Assembly: GCF_000814845.2 (NCBI RefSeq)
Contig: NZ_CP010431.2
Coordinates: 4,340,001 to 4,404,000 of the forward strand
Direction: 5' to 3'
Length of the DNA stretch: 64,000 nucleotides
Source: Pandoraea sputorum
GTDB lineage: Bacteria; Pseudomonadota; Gammaproteobacteria; Burkholderiales; Burkholderiaceae
The notes under the pieces are model-generated. The model was given only the letters and a program-made list of their open reading frames with translations. It searched no databases and was not told where the DNA came from. Positions 27,115 to 36,354 of the stretch are shown here, piece after piece. Both the position numbers and the translations under genes were made by a program. Numbering within the stretch: position 1 is the stretch's first letter; each line of letters begins with the position of its first letter.

Positions 27115-27588
27115 ATGACCTCCCTAGAATCGCTGCGCTTTGTCTTCACCAGCCATCTGCTGCTGGCAGGCAAGCAATGGCGCCAGTTATCGCAGGGCGC
27201 GATCGTCGAATATGGCATTTCCGCGGCGAGCGCTGGCCCCTTGCTGTTCATCCGCCGTCTTGGCCAGGGTGTGCGTCAGGTCGAGCTAGCCGAATACGTC
27301 GGGCTCGAAGGCGCGTCGCTCGTGCGCCTGCTCGATCAGTTGTGCGCGGCCGGTCTGGTCGTTCGCGAGGTCGATGCGAGCGACCGTCGCGCCAATGCAC
27401 TGCGACTCACCGAAGCGGGTGAAGCGCTCGCTGAAAAGCTCGAAGTCGAACTCAGTCAGTTGCGTGCCAAGGTCTTCGCGAATATCCCCCGGGAAGATTT
27501 CGATGCCGTGCTGCGCGTGTTCGAGACGCTCAACCGTGCGGCGGACCCGGACGGTTCCATCCTCGCGATGGAACTCCCCAAGAAGTAG
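27115..27588 (+). CDS. MarR-family regulator
   Basis: 157 residues with the MarR winged helix: RQVELAEYVGLEGASLVRLLDQL recognition region (quoted in parts), then the wing REVDASDRRANALRLTEAG. It starts the efflux operon, ending 15 bp before the FUSC gene, and probably represses itself and the pump until an aromatic ligand binds. The arrangement marR-FUSC-DUF1656-HlyD-NodT is common in Burkholderiales. Confidence 0.88.
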   Translation: MTSLESLRFVFTSHLLLAGKQWRQLSQGAIVEYGISAASAGPLLFIRRLGQGVRQVELAEYVGLEGASLVRLLDQLCAAGLVVREVDASDRRANALRLTEAGEALAEKLEVELSQLRAKVFANIPREDFDAVLRVFETLNRAADPDGSILAMELPKK

Positions 27589-27603
27589 TCAAAGACGTCG
27601 ACC

Positions 27604-29619
27604 GTGCTTACCTGGCCTTCCTCCCGCGACTGGATTTTCTCGATCAAGGCGTTCGTCGCCTCGATGCTGGCGCTCTACATCGCGCTCGCGCTCGGCCTGC
27701 CACGTCCCTACTGGGCGATGGCCACCGTCTACATCGTCTCGCACCCGCTCACCGGCGCAACCCGCTCCAAGGCGCTGTACCGCGTGCTCGGCACGCTGCT
27801 GGGCGCTGCGGCGTCCATTGCGTTCGTGCCTGCGCTCGTCAACACGCCAGAATTGCTGATGGCCGCCGTCGGTCTGTGGACCGGCACGCTGCTCTATATC
27901 TCGCTGTTGCATCGCTCGCCTCGCAGTTACGTGTTCTTGCTGGCGTCGTACACACTGCCGCTCATCGCCCTGCCCGCCGTGAACACTCCGTCGGGCATTT
28001 TCGACATTGCCATCGCGCGTTCGGAAGAGATCATTCTCGGCATCGTTTGCGCCAGCGTCGTGGGCGCGGTGATTCTGCCGACGAGCGTGGCGAAAGTGTT
28101 GCACGACCGCTCGACCCGCTGGCTCACCGACGCTGCGCGCTGGACCACCGATATGTTGTCGGCCGACCCCGAGGGCAAGGCCACGCGTCACATGAGCCGT
28201 CACCGCATGGCGGCCGACATTCTCGCGCTCGACCAGTTGATCAGCCAACTGTCGTATGACGCCGATACGTCCGCGCGCGTGCGCGACGCACAGGAGCTGC
28301 GCGGGCGCATGTCGATGATGATGCCGGTGCTCTCGACGGTGGCGTCGCTGGTGCAGACGTTACGTTTGCATCCGAACGGTGCCCCCGAAGCGCTCGAAGC
28401 GAAGATGGCGGAAATCGTGGCGTGGTTGCGCCGGGGCGCACCGTCGCCCGCGCCCGCCCATCTGCTCAAGCCGCCACAATCCGCCGGTGAAGCGTCGGAC
28501 TGGTACGGCGCGCTTGTGTCCGCGACGGAAGATCGTCTACGCTCGCTCGTGCAGTTGTGGCAGGACTGTGCCTCGCTGCAACGCCGTTTCGGGCAGCATG
28601 AAGACGCTCCCGAATGGACGCCAGCCTTCCCGCACTGGGAACTGGGCGGCGCGCGTCACTACGATCACGGCCTGCTGCTGTTCTCGACGATCTCGGCGGC
28701 ACTCTGCACGTTCCTGATGGGCATGGCGTGGATCTATACGGGCTGGAACGACGGCGCGGCCGGCGTCTCGCTCGGCGCGGTGGCCTGCTGCTTCTTCGCG
28801 GCGATGGACGAGCCCGCGCCGTTCATCCGCTCGTTCTTCTGGGCGACGGCCGTGTGCGTGATATTCGCCGCCGTCTACGTGTTCTTCATCCTGACGAACG
28901 CGCACGACTTCGGTCTGCTCGTTGCGCTCTTTGCCATACCGTTCGTGTTGCTCGGCACGCTGATCCCGCAACCGCGCTTTACGATGGTGGCCATGCTCGT
29001 AGCGGTGAACACGGCGACTTTCGTGGGAATTCAGGGCGGATACAACGCCGACTTCCAGAGCTTCCTGAACAACAACATCGCCGGTCTGGCCGGGGTGCTG
29101 TTCGCACTGTTGTGGACCTTGCAGACGCGCCCGTTCGGCACCCGCGTCGCCATGCGTCGACTGATTCATTCGAGCTGGCGCGATATCGCAAAGAACGCGA
29201 TGGGCCGCTCGGTGAGCGAACACAACCGGCTGCGGGCGCGGTTGCTCGACCGGCTCGGCCAGCTGGTGCCGCGTCTGGCGGCGAGCGAGAGTGAAACGTC
29301 GAGCGACGGCTTTACCGAAGTGCGCGTCGAACTCTCTGCGCTCGCCCTGCAACGCGAATTGCCGAATCTGAATCCATCGCAGCGCAATGCCGTCGAGGCC
29401 GCGCTGTCCGACGTAGCGCGCTTCTACCAGTCGCGACTCGACGCACAGGTGAGCCAGCCCGACGCCACGCTGCGAGACAAACTGCTGGGCGCCGTGCGCT
29501 CGCTGGTAGCCCATAGCGATCAGGCCTCGCGCAGTGCGCGCGCCTCGCTCATGGACATCCACGTCGCACTCTTCCCGCCTGCGTCCCCCACCCCTGCTTC
29601 GACCCGGAGTGCCCAATGA
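27604..29619 (+). CDS. FUSC-family (AaeB-like) inner-membrane efflux protein
   Basis: 671 residues, GTG start. Two sets of membrane segments (about residues 10-170 and 365-510) flank a cytoplasmic region, the usual FUSC/AaeB layout. Recognisable stretches are LPRPYWAMATVYIVSHPLTGA and later SLGAVACCFFAAMDEPAPF. AaeB exports aromatic carboxylic acids such as p-hydroxybenzoate with the adaptor AaeA. The stop overlaps the DUF1656 start by 4 bp. Confidence 0.9.
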   Translation: MLTWPSSRDWIFSIKAFVASMLALYIALALGLPRPYWAMATVYIVSHPLTGATRSKALYRVLGTLLGAAASIAFVPALVNTPELLMAAVGLWTGTLLYISLLHRSPRSYVFLLASYTLPLIALPAVNTPSGIFDIAIARSEEIILGIVCASVVGAVILPTSVAKVLHDRSTRWLTDAARWTTDMLSADPEGKATRHMSRHRMAADILALDQLISQLSYDADTSARVRDAQELRGRMSMMMPVLSTVASLVQTLRLHPNGAPEALEAKMAEIVAWLRRGAPSPAPAHLLKPPQSAGEASDWYGALVSATEDRLRSLVQLWQDCASLQRRFGQHEDAPEWTPAFPHWELGGARHYDHGLLLFSTISAALCTFLMGMAWIYTGWNDGAAGVSLGAVACCFFAAMDEPAPFIRSFFWATAVCVIFAAVYVFFILTNAHDFGLLVALFAIPFVLLGTLIPQPRFTMVAMLVAVNTATFVGIQGGYNADFQSFLNNNIAGLAGVLFALLWTLQTRPFGTRVAMRRLIHSSWRDIAKNAMGRSVSEHNRLRARLLDRLGQLVPRLAASESETSSDGFTEVRVELSALALQRELPNLNPSQRNAVEAALSDVARFYQSRLDAQVSQPDATLRDKLLGAVRSLVAHSDQASRSARASLMDIHVALFPPASPTPASTRSAQ

Positions 29620-29825
29620 GCGGCGAGATCGACATCTACGGTGTATTCGTGCCGACGCTGCTGGCCCTGATGGTCGTGGCGTTCGTGCTGACGGGCGCGC
29701 TGCGCTTCGTGCTCGCGCGCATCGGCTTTTACAAGCTCGTCTGGCACCGCTCCTTATTCAACCTCGCTGTGTACATCATCGCGCTGGGCGGCATCGTCGC
29801 CATTGCGCACGCCTGCCAACCATGA
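29616..29825 (+). CDS. DUF1656 small membrane protein
   Basis: 69 residues with two membrane segments (VPTLLALMVVAFVLTGALRF and LAVYIIALGGIVAIAHA) and the E-I-D-I-Y-G-V-F-V-P opening of DUF1656 (AaeX-like). It is sandwiched by ATGA overlaps between FUSC and HlyD genes, showing translational coupling. It is a constant but unexplained third component of such pumps. Confidence 0.9.
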   Translation: MSGEIDIYGVFVPTLLALMVVAFVLTGALRFVLARIGFYKLVWHRSLFNLAVYIIALGGIVAIAHACQP

Positions 29826-30793
29826 AACTGAAACTTCGCTCTCTTGGCCCCGTCGTTCTGACGCTCGCGGTCTCCTGCGTGGCGGTCTACGTGCTGCTGC
29901 ATCTCTGGGACTACTACACCGTCGCCCCGTGGACGCGCGACGGCCGTATTCGCGCCGACATCGTGCAGATCGCCCCCGACGTCTCCGGTCTGATCACCGA
30001 CGTCGAGGTCAAGGACAACCAGCCGGTGCACCGTGGCGATCTGCTTTTCGTGATCGACCGCGATCGATACACGCTCGCGTTGCAGCAGGCCGAGGCGAGC
30101 GCCGCCGCGCAGCGCGCCTCGCTCGCGCAGGCGCGTCGCGAGAACGCACGCAATCGTCAGTTGACGGAAGTGGTGGCCAAGGAAGTCGTCGAAGCCGGTC
30201 AGGCCAAGGTCGAATCCGGTGAAGCGGCAGTGGCTCAGGCCGACGCTGCGGCGCGTCTCGCGAAGCTCAACCTGGAACGCACTCGCGTGGTTGCGCCCGC
30301 CGATGGCTACCTGAACGACCGTCTGCCGCGCGTGGGCGACTACGTGACGACGGGCCGTCCGGTCCTCTCGATGGTCGACGCAGGCTCGCTGCATGTCGAA
30401 GGCTATTTCGAAGAAACCAAGATGCGCGGCATCCATATCGGCGACAAGGTGGAAATTCGCCTGATGGGCGAGCGTCACGTGCTGCATGGGCATGTGCAGA
30501 GCATCGTCGCCGGTATCGAGGATCGCGACCGCACCAGCGGCGCGTCGATGCTGCCGAACATCAACCCCACATTCAACTGGGTCCGTCTCGCACAGCGCAT
30601 TCCCGTGCGCATCGCGCTCGACGACGTGCCCGCCGACATGCGTCTCGTCGCCGGTCGCACCGCTACGGTGACGGTCGTCGAAGGTCAGGACAAAGCCGCC
30701 CAGCCGAAGCACGCAGCGCAGTCTGACGGCGCAGCACCGACGGCGATGGCCGCCGTCACGCGAAGCGACGCACCGGCGGGAGTGCGCAAGTGA
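29822..30793 (+). CDS. HlyD-family periplasmic adaptor (AaeA-like)
   Basis: 323 residues: N-terminal membrane anchor (LGPVVLTLAVSCVAVYVLL), first biotinyl-lipoyl half with APWTRDGRIRADIVQIAPDV and G-L-I-T-D-V-E-V-K-D-N-Q-P-V, a coiled-coil hairpin rich in A/E/R (about residues 80-150), then VVAPADGYLNDRLPRVGDYV. The ATG at 29822 overlaps the DUF1656 stop. The C-terminal 40 residues are low-complexity Ala/Gln-rich. Confidence 0.92.
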   Translation: MKLKLRSLGPVVLTLAVSCVAVYVLLHLWDYYTVAPWTRDGRIRADIVQIAPDVSGLITDVEVKDNQPVHRGDLLFVIDRDRYTLALQQAEASAAAQRASLAQARRENARNRQLTEVVAKEVVEAGQAKVESGEAAVAQADAAARLAKLNLERTRVVAPADGYLNDRLPRVGDYVTTGRPVLSMVDAGSLHVEGYFEETKMRGIHIGDKVEIRLMGERHVLHGHVQSIVAGIEDRDRTSGASMLPNINPTFNWVRLAQRIPVRIALDDVPADMRLVAGRTATVTVVEGQDKAAQPKHAAQSDGAAPTAMAAVTRSDAPAGVRK

Positions 30794-32334
30794 GCGCGAC
30801 CAGAACGACCAGAGCAACGAAGGCGACGAGAGCAGTCTTGAAGACCACTCGACCCCGCCTCCTTCTGCTGAGCGCCGTGGCCATCGCCGCCGTGCTTGTC
30901 GCAGGGTGCACGACGGTCGGGCCGGACTACCACCTGCCCGAAAACTCGGTCATGCGCTCGTCCGAGGCGAATGGCGCGCTCGCGAATGTCGCGAAGCCGG
31001 GCGCCGTCTCCATCGAAGCGGTGCCGGATGACTGGTGGCAACTGTACGACGATCCGAAGCTCGACGCGCTCGTGAAAGAGGCGCTCGCCGCCAACACGAA
31101 CGTGCGCGTGGCGCTGGCCAACGTGCAGCGCGCGGTCGCGCTGTATCACGAAGTGGAGTCCGAGAATCTGCCGCAGGGCGGTGTGCAGGCCGAAGCGGCC
31201 CGCGCACAGATTTCGGGCGAGAGTCTGCTCAAGGAAGAAAAGCTGCCGGTGGTGAACATTGCCGTCGCCACGCTCGGCATCTCCTATCAGATCGACTTCT
31301 TCGGCAAGCTCGCCCGTGCGGACGAAGCCGCACTCGCCGCCGCCGAAGCGAGTCAGGCGGCACTGGATGTCGCGCGTGTCAGCGTGGCGGCCGAGACCGT
31401 GCGCGCGTACGTGCAAAGCTGCGCGGCCAATCACGAGTACGACATTGCCAATGAGCAACTGAAGTTGCAGGAACGCAGCGTAGCGATCACCCGCAAGCTG
31501 GTGGACGCCGGTCGCGATCAGCCGACCGATCTGCTTCGCGCGCAGGCGCAGGCCGACACGTTGCGTGCCGGGCTGCCGCATTATCTGGCGCAGAACGAAG
31601 CCGCCAACTACCGGCTGGCCGTGATGCTCGGCAAGGTGCCGGGCACGCTCGACGCGAGCCTCACGCAATGCCGTCGGATTCCGCAACTCACGCAGGCGCT
31701 GCCCGTCGGCGACGGCACGGCGCTGCTCAAGCGCCGCCCGGACGTGCGTCAGGCAGAGCGCGAACTGGCATCGGCCACGGCGAAGATCGGTGTGGCGACG
31801 GCGGACCTCTATCCGACGATTCGCTTCGGCGCATCGATTGGTGCGAATGGCGTGCTGGAACACTTCGGTCAGGGACGCACCGAACAATGGACGGTCGGTC
31901 CGATGATCTCCTGGTCGCTGCCGACCAACGGCGTGCGCTCGCACATCAAGGGCATGGAAGCTGGCGCGAACGCCGCGCTCGCGCACTTCGACGGTGTGGT
32001 GCTCAAGGCGATACAGGAAACGCGGACATCGCTCTCGGCGTACACCCGCGAATTGCAACGCGACGATGCGCTGCGCGACGCGCGCGACAAATCCCGCGCC
32101 GCTGCGCAACAGAACCACAAGCTCTATCAGGCGGGCCGCGCGCCTTACCTCACGAGTCTCGATGCCGAGCGCACGCACGCGAGCGCCGAAGCAGCACTCG
32201 CTGCGTCTGAAACGCAGGTCGCCATGGATCAGGTCAATCTGTTCCTGGCGCTGGGCGGCGGATGGCAATCGAGCGTCGCAAAGGACAAGGCCGCCATGGC
32301 CGAATCTCCTTCGTCCGAAACATCCACGCATTGA
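30790..32334 (+). CDS. NodT-family outer-membrane efflux lipoprotein
   Basis: 514 residues beginning with GTG overlapping the adaptor stop. A basic leader, hydrophobic run and lipobox LVAGC precede TTVGPDYHLPE, typical of NodT outer-membrane factors. Two outer-membrane-efflux repeats with long helices follow (D-W-W-Q-L-Y-D-D-P-K-L-D; LLKRRPDVRQAERELA). It completes the tripartite aromatic-acid pump. Confidence 0.92.
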   Translation: MSATRTTRATKATRAVLKTTRPRLLLLSAVAIAAVLVAGCTTVGPDYHLPENSVMRSSEANGALANVAKPGAVSIEAVPDDWWQLYDDPKLDALVKEALAANTNVRVALANVQRAVALYHEVESENLPQGGVQAEAARAQISGESLLKEEKLPVVNIAVATLGISYQIDFFGKLARADEAALAAAEASQAALDVARVSVAAETVRAYVQSCAANHEYDIANEQLKLQERSVAITRKLVDAGRDQPTDLLRAQAQADTLRAGLPHYLAQNEAANYRLAVMLGKVPGTLDASLTQCRRIPQLTQALPVGDGTALLKRRPDVRQAERELASATAKIGVATADLYPTIRFGASIGANGVLEHFGQGRTEQWTVGPMISWSLPTNGVRSHIKGMEAGANAALAHFDGVVLKAIQETRTSLSAYTRELQRDDALRDARDKSRAAAQQNHKLYQAGRAPYLTSLDAERTHASAEAALAASETQVAMDQVNLFLALGGGWQSSVAKDKAAMAESPSSETSTH

Positions 32335-32390
32335 ATCGAGGTGGCTGGCGCGTATTTCACGATACGCCGCCGGACCTCCAGAAACACACA

Positions 32391-32424
32391 AGCCCCGTCG
32401 GGACCGAGGTCCTCTGGCGGGGCT
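32391..32424 (-). terminator. Hairpin between efflux operon and DUF4148 gene
   Basis: AGCCCCG (32391-32397) pairs with CGGGGCT (32418-32424) around an inner GGACC-GAG-GTCC-type stem. On the minus strand a moderately T-rich stretch follows. It probably ends the DUF4148 transcript and may also serve the convergent efflux operon. Confidence 0.5.
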
Positions 32425-32601
32425 GTGGCAAGTGACGCGCTACGGCGTCGTGAGGAAGATTCGCGCGGCGCGGGCGGGACTCGTAATGGTCGAATGGTCG
32501 ATGCGATCAAACGAATCAGGCGGGCCGTCGGCGAATCGGGTGCAGCTTCAGAAACTCAGTACATCTCGGGACTGACTGTCCCCCTTCCACACATCGAGAC
32601 T

Positions 32602-32865
32602 TCAGTTGACTGCCGGGGCTTGCGGGGCAGCGCTGTGTTGCGCCGCTTCGATTTCGGCGGTGCGCTTTTGCAACTGGACCGATTGCTCGAAGGTGTACGG
32701 GAAGTTGAATTCCGTCACCGGCGACAGACCGAGTTCGCGTGCAGCTTGCAATTCGGCACGCACATGTTCACGGGTCACACCGGTCGATTGATCGGCAGCG
32801 AAAGCCGAGCCGGCGGCTACGGTCAGGCTGACCAGCGCAATGGCGCTCAGCAGGTTCTTTTTCAT
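32602..32865 (-). CDS. DUF4148 small exported protein
   Basis: 87 residues: clear signal peptide (MKKNLLSAIALVSLTVAAG ending SAFA before ADQST), then the DUF4148 pattern R-E-H-V-R-A-E-L-Q-A-A-R-E-L-G-L-S-P. Such small periplasmic proteins are abundant in Burkholderia relatives and are often stress-induced; function unknown. The AT-rich region 32866-33159 upstream presumably holds its promoter. Confidence 0.88.
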   Translation of the reverse strand: MKKNLLSAIALVSLTVAAGSAFAADQSTGVTREHVRAELQAARELGLSPVTEFNFPYTFEQSVQLQKRTAEIEAAQHSAAPQAPAVN

Positions 32866-33159
32866 GGAAAACTCCTTTTATCGTTCGTATGTCGTTCAAA
32901 GTGACGAAAACCGCTAACCAATCAGTTTTCGCCATGAGTAAATTATAGTTTTCCCTAGGAATTGAACTAGCCTCAAAGCGACAACACACCGTTTCGGAAA
33001 AGGTGTGAAATCGGCTGAATTCAGGGGGGGAATGTCTCGAAAATGGAGGGAATATGTCGCGCGACGGGCAAAGGCGACAGAGGTGAAATCCACAAAGCAA
33101 AGCGGTTTCGTGAGCACCTGGAAATAGCGCTCACGAATCTCGCTTGAAAGTGGATAATT

Positions 33160-33927
33160 TCAGGGGGAAATCAGACCGGTGCTGATCGCCGCTGCAATCG
33201 CCTGATGCCGGTTGACCGCGCCAAGTTTGCGCTTGGCGTTATTGATGTGAAACGTAACGGTGTGCTCGGAGATCTTCAGGATCAGCCCGATTTCCCAGGC
33301 GGTCTTTCCGCGCGCCGCCCACAGCAGACTTTCGATCTCGCGCGGACTGAGCTTGCCGGTGCAACGGCTCGCCACCCACTGCATGTCGAGTTGCTGAATC
33401 GCCTGATGGAAATACAACGCCGTCAGATAAATCTCACCGACCATGCGTGCTTCGAGTTCGGCCGATTCTTCCGGCGATTTTGCGGTCGCTGCGCTGAAGA
33501 TCGCCCGCTCACCCGCAGCGCCGTAGATGGGGATAGATACGCCGCTGCCCAGACCGTGCGCTCTCGCGTCGGCAAAGATCGGATGCGGCCGCTTTTGCAT
33601 GAGGAACGTGCGCCAGAGAATCGGCAGCGGCGAGAGATTCGCCGCCACCAGCACCGGATCGACTTCGGCATATCCCGCGCTCTGATAGCGCTCGATCCAG
33701 GCAGGCGGGAACGTCGTAAAGATGTGACGACTCGGCATGCCCTGCGCAGAAATGATCTGATCTTCCATCTGGAATGCGGCGGCTTCTCGCTCGCGACGCG
33801 GCAACAACGGCGCATAAAACAGCGCGTCGTATTCCAGCGTTTGCGTCAGCTTCCGAAACTCGGCGTCCAGCGCCTCGACCGAGCGGGCTCCCAGCAGCCC
33901 CTCATATCGATAAAGGTTGTGATGCAT
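33160..33927 (-). CDS. LuxR-family quorum-sensing regulator (solo)
   Basis: 255 residues. The N-terminal autoinducer-binding domain keeps the six residues conserved in AHL receptors: W77, Y81, D90, P91, W105 and G129 (in WIERY, VDPVL, ILW and GLGSGV). The C-terminal GerE helix-turn-helix is in KLSPREIESLLWAARGKTAW and ISEHTVTFHINNAKRKLG. No luxI-type synthase gene lies in the window, so it is a LuxR solo that may sense AHLs from other loci or species. Divergence from a known synthase pair cannot be judged here. Confidence 0.9.
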   Translation of the reverse strand: MHHNLYRYEGLLGARSVEALDAEFRKLTQTLEYDALFYAPLLPRREREAAAFQMEDQIISAQGMPSRHIFTTFPPAWIERYQSAGYAEVDPVLVAANLSPLPILWRTFLMQKRPHPIFADARAHGLGSGVSIPIYGAAGERAIFSAATAKSPEESAELEARMVGEIYLTALYFHQAIQQLDMQWVASRCTGKLSPREIESLLWAARGKTAWEIGLILKISEHTVTFHINNAKRKLGAVNRHQAIAAAISTGLISP

Positions 33928-34074
33928 TGCGAGTTACACGTTCTCAATAATTGCCGGTTTGGATGCCGTTATTCGCGCATTGTAGTCCGAGCCTTGTGTT
34001 TTGCGGGGGTAATTTTGCCCAATAAAACAACGACACCTTTTCACGTGGAGTGCGAATCATTTTCTCATTGAATT

Positions 34075-34968
34075 TCACAACACGCTGCCCAACCCCTCCA
34101 ATGCCGACAAGACTTTTCGCAATCCCGGCGTAAGCGGTTTATCCTGCCTGACGACAATCGCCAACGTTCTCGTTAATTCCGGCGTGAGCGTCGATATACG
34201 CAATCCGCGTCGATGATGAACGGCATTCACCGACATTTTCGGCACGATGCTGTAACCGAGTCCCGCCGCCACCATCTCCTTGATGGCTTCGATGCTGCCC
34301 AGCGCCATGACCGGACGCATGCGAAGCCCCGCTTGCAGAAACCAATCGTCGATCAGCAAGCGGGTGCTGCTGCCCGATTCGAACGCGACCATGGGGGCTG
34401 CGGCCAGCGTGTGCGGCGTGACTTCGTCTCCCCACGTGTTGTCGTTCGCCGGTGCGATGGCGACGAATTCGTCGCGCAATACCGGCGTGACGTGCAGGCT
34501 GCGCCCCGCTGCGGGCAACGTCACGAGGCCGATATCGAGCCGGTTTTCTGTGACGGCCGCAACAACGTCGTCGGTGTTGCCCGTGCTCACCCGGATGTCC
34601 AGTTGCGGATGCCGTTTGCGCATCGCGCGCAGCATGGGCGGCAGCAGATGGATGCAGGCCGTCGCCCCGGTGCCGATGGCCACTTCCCCGGCCACGCCCC
34701 GCGCGTGGCTCGACAACACCTGCATCGCCTCTTCGACGGCAGCGTCGATGCGGCGCGCGTGTTCGAGCAGCGTCAGACCGGCCGACGTCGGCTTGAGCCG
34801 CTTCCCCACTCGCTCGATAAGCCGCACGTTCAGGCGTTGTTCCAGTTGACGCACCTGAAGGCTGACGGCCGGTTGCGACAGATCGAGACGCACGGCTGCC
34901 GCCGAGAAACTCCCGGCATCGACGACTTCGGCGAAGGTGTTCAACTGATCCAGATTCAGGCGTCGCAT
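34075..34968 (-). CDS. LysR-family regulator
   Basis: 297 residues: LNLDQLNTFAEVVDAGSFS with LSQPAVSLQVRQLEQRL helix-turn-helix, then an effector domain (IGTGATACIHLLPPMLRAM, GLVTLPAAGR, AFESGSSTRLLID) reminiscent of CysB/CbbR types. ATG 34968 has AGGAAA upstream. A reading frame extending to 35211 is rejected because it would cross an 11-bp tandem repeat. Divergent from the MFS gene at 35179. Confidence 0.88.
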   Translation of the reverse strand: MRRLNLDQLNTFAEVVDAGSFSAAAVRLDLSQPAVSLQVRQLEQRLNVRLIERVGKRLKPTSAGLTLLEHARRIDAAVEEAMQVLSSHARGVAGEVAIGTGATACIHLLPPMLRAMRKRHPQLDIRVSTGNTDDVVAAVTENRLDIGLVTLPAAGRSLHVTPVLRDEFVAIAPANDNTWGDEVTPHTLAAAPMVAFESGSSTRLLIDDWFLQAGLRMRPVMALGSIEAIKEMVAAGLGYSIVPKMSVNAVHHRRGLRISTLTPELTRTLAIVVRQDKPLTPGLRKVLSALEGLGSVL

Positions 34969-35102
34969 CTCAAAGTTTTCCTTATGAACCGGATAAGATG
35001 CCAAGACTTTACCAAGAGATGAGGCAGGCGCACCATGCAGAGCGTGGCGTCGGTCCGGGCGTGCGAACGCTCCGAAGTCTCGTCGACGATTCGCGCTGAC
35101 GT

Positions 35103-35157
35103 CTGAATCCGGCGTGAATCCGGCGTGAATCCGGCCTGAATCCGGCCTCAATCCGGC
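35103..35157. repeat. Five tandem 11-bp repeats in LysR/MFS spacer
   Basis: Five head-to-tail copies of TGAATCCGGCG (variants end in GGCC; the fifth begins TCAATC). They lie 22 bp before the MFS start and 135 bp upstream of the LysR start. An 11-bp period puts each copy on the same face of the helix, as in a regulator-binding array, though slippage is equally possible. Confidence 0.8.
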
Positions 35158-35178
35158 CTTTTTGCCCTGCACATCGTC

Positions 35179-36354
35179 ATGCCTCTCGTCCTCCGGCTCG
35201 GCCTCGCACAACTCATCAACTGGGGCGTGAGCTTCTATCTGCCCGGCGCCTTTGCGTGGCGCATCGCACGCGACACCGGCTGGGCGCAGACATGGGTCTT
35301 CGCCGGTCCCTCGCTCGCCATGCTGGTGATGGCCGCCGTGTCGCCACTCTCGGGCCGCTGGCTCGAACGCATGGGGGGCCGCCGCGTGATGTGCTTCGGC
35401 ACGCTGATTTGTGTTGCCGGATGCGCCACTCTGGCCACGAGCACCACGCTCGCGCAGTTCTACGCCGCGTGGTGCCTGCTCGGCGTGGGCATGCGGCTGT
35501 CACTGTACGACGCCGCCTTCGCCACGCTTGCCGCGCTCTACGGCGCCACCGCTCGTCGGCCGATGACGCAGATCACGCTGATCGGCGGCCTCGCCACGAC
35601 CGTCTTCTGGCCGGTGGGCAACTGGCTCGGCGCCGCATGGGGATGGCGACCGGGGGTGCTCGTGTATGGCGCGTTCGGCCTGCTGGCGTGGGCGTTGCTG
35701 CGCAGCCTGCCGCCAACGCCGCCGCGCGCAACAGCCGCCGACGCCAGCAGCAAGACACGCGCCCCGCTACCGTGGCGGCCCGCCCTGCTCTACGGCGTAA
35801 TCATGGCGCTGGTCTCGATCCTGTCGTCGGGGCTGGCGGCGCACCTGACGTCGCTGTTGAGCGTGCAAGGGCTGCCGGTCGGGCTCGCCGCGCTCTGGGG
35901 GCTGGGTCAGGTATGTGCGCGAACGCTGGAGTGGCTTCAGCCGCGTCAGTCGAGCGCGGTGAATCTCAACGTCGTGGTCGGCTGCGGGCTGCCGCTGTGC
36001 TTCGCGTTGGGATTGGCAGGGATGTCGTCCGTCATCGCCGCCGGGGTCTTCATCTTCTTCTACGGCGCGCTGAACGGACTCGCAACGTTGCTACGTGCGA
36101 GCCTCCCGCTCGAACTGTTCTCGCACGAAGCCTACGCGCGGGCGCTCGGCACCTTGCTCACGCCCGCCTTCGCGGTCTCGGCCGTCGCCCCCTGGGGCTA
36201 CTCGGTGGCCCGCGCACACTGGGGCGACGCGGCCATCCTCTGGGTGTCGCTGGTCATCGGCCTGCTGATCGCAGGGGCTGCGCTATTGCTGCGGCGTCTG
36301 GGGCAGACAGCGCCTGCTCCACAAATGTCCGAAGAAACTCGATCCATGTCTTGA
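35179..36354 (+). CDS. MFS transporter
   Basis: 391 residues, about 12 membrane segments, with R-W-L-E-R-M-G-G-R-R in the loop between segments 2 and 3. Similar to small exporter-type MFS proteins next to LysR genes. Its 3' end overlaps that of the convergent LysR gene by 101 bp. Substrate unknown. The ribosome site is weak. Confidence 0.82.
   Translation: MPLVLRLGLAQLINWGVSFYLPGAFAWRIARDTGWAQTWVFAGPSLAMLVMAAVSPLSGRWLERMGGRRVMCFGTLICVAGCATLATSTTLAQFYAAWCLLGVGMRLSLYDAAFATLAALYGATARRPMTQITLIGGLATTVFWPVGNWLGAAWGWRPGVLVYGAFGLLAWALLRSLPPTPPRATAADASSKTRAPLPWRPALLYGVIMALVSILSSGLAAHLTSLLSVQGLPVGLAALWGLGQVCARTLEWLQPRQSSAVNLNVVVGCGLPLCFALGLAGMSSVIAAGVFIFFYGALNGLATLLRASLPLELFSHEAYARALGTLLTPAFAVSAVAPWGYSVARAHWGDAAILWVSLVIGLLIAGAALLLRRLGQTAPAPQMSEETRSMS

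Noticed and set aside
34969..35211. N-terminal extension of the LysR protein to 35211
   Set aside because: It would translate the 11-bp tandem repeats and add 81 atypical residues. ATG 34968 has a good ribosome site and a normal family start.
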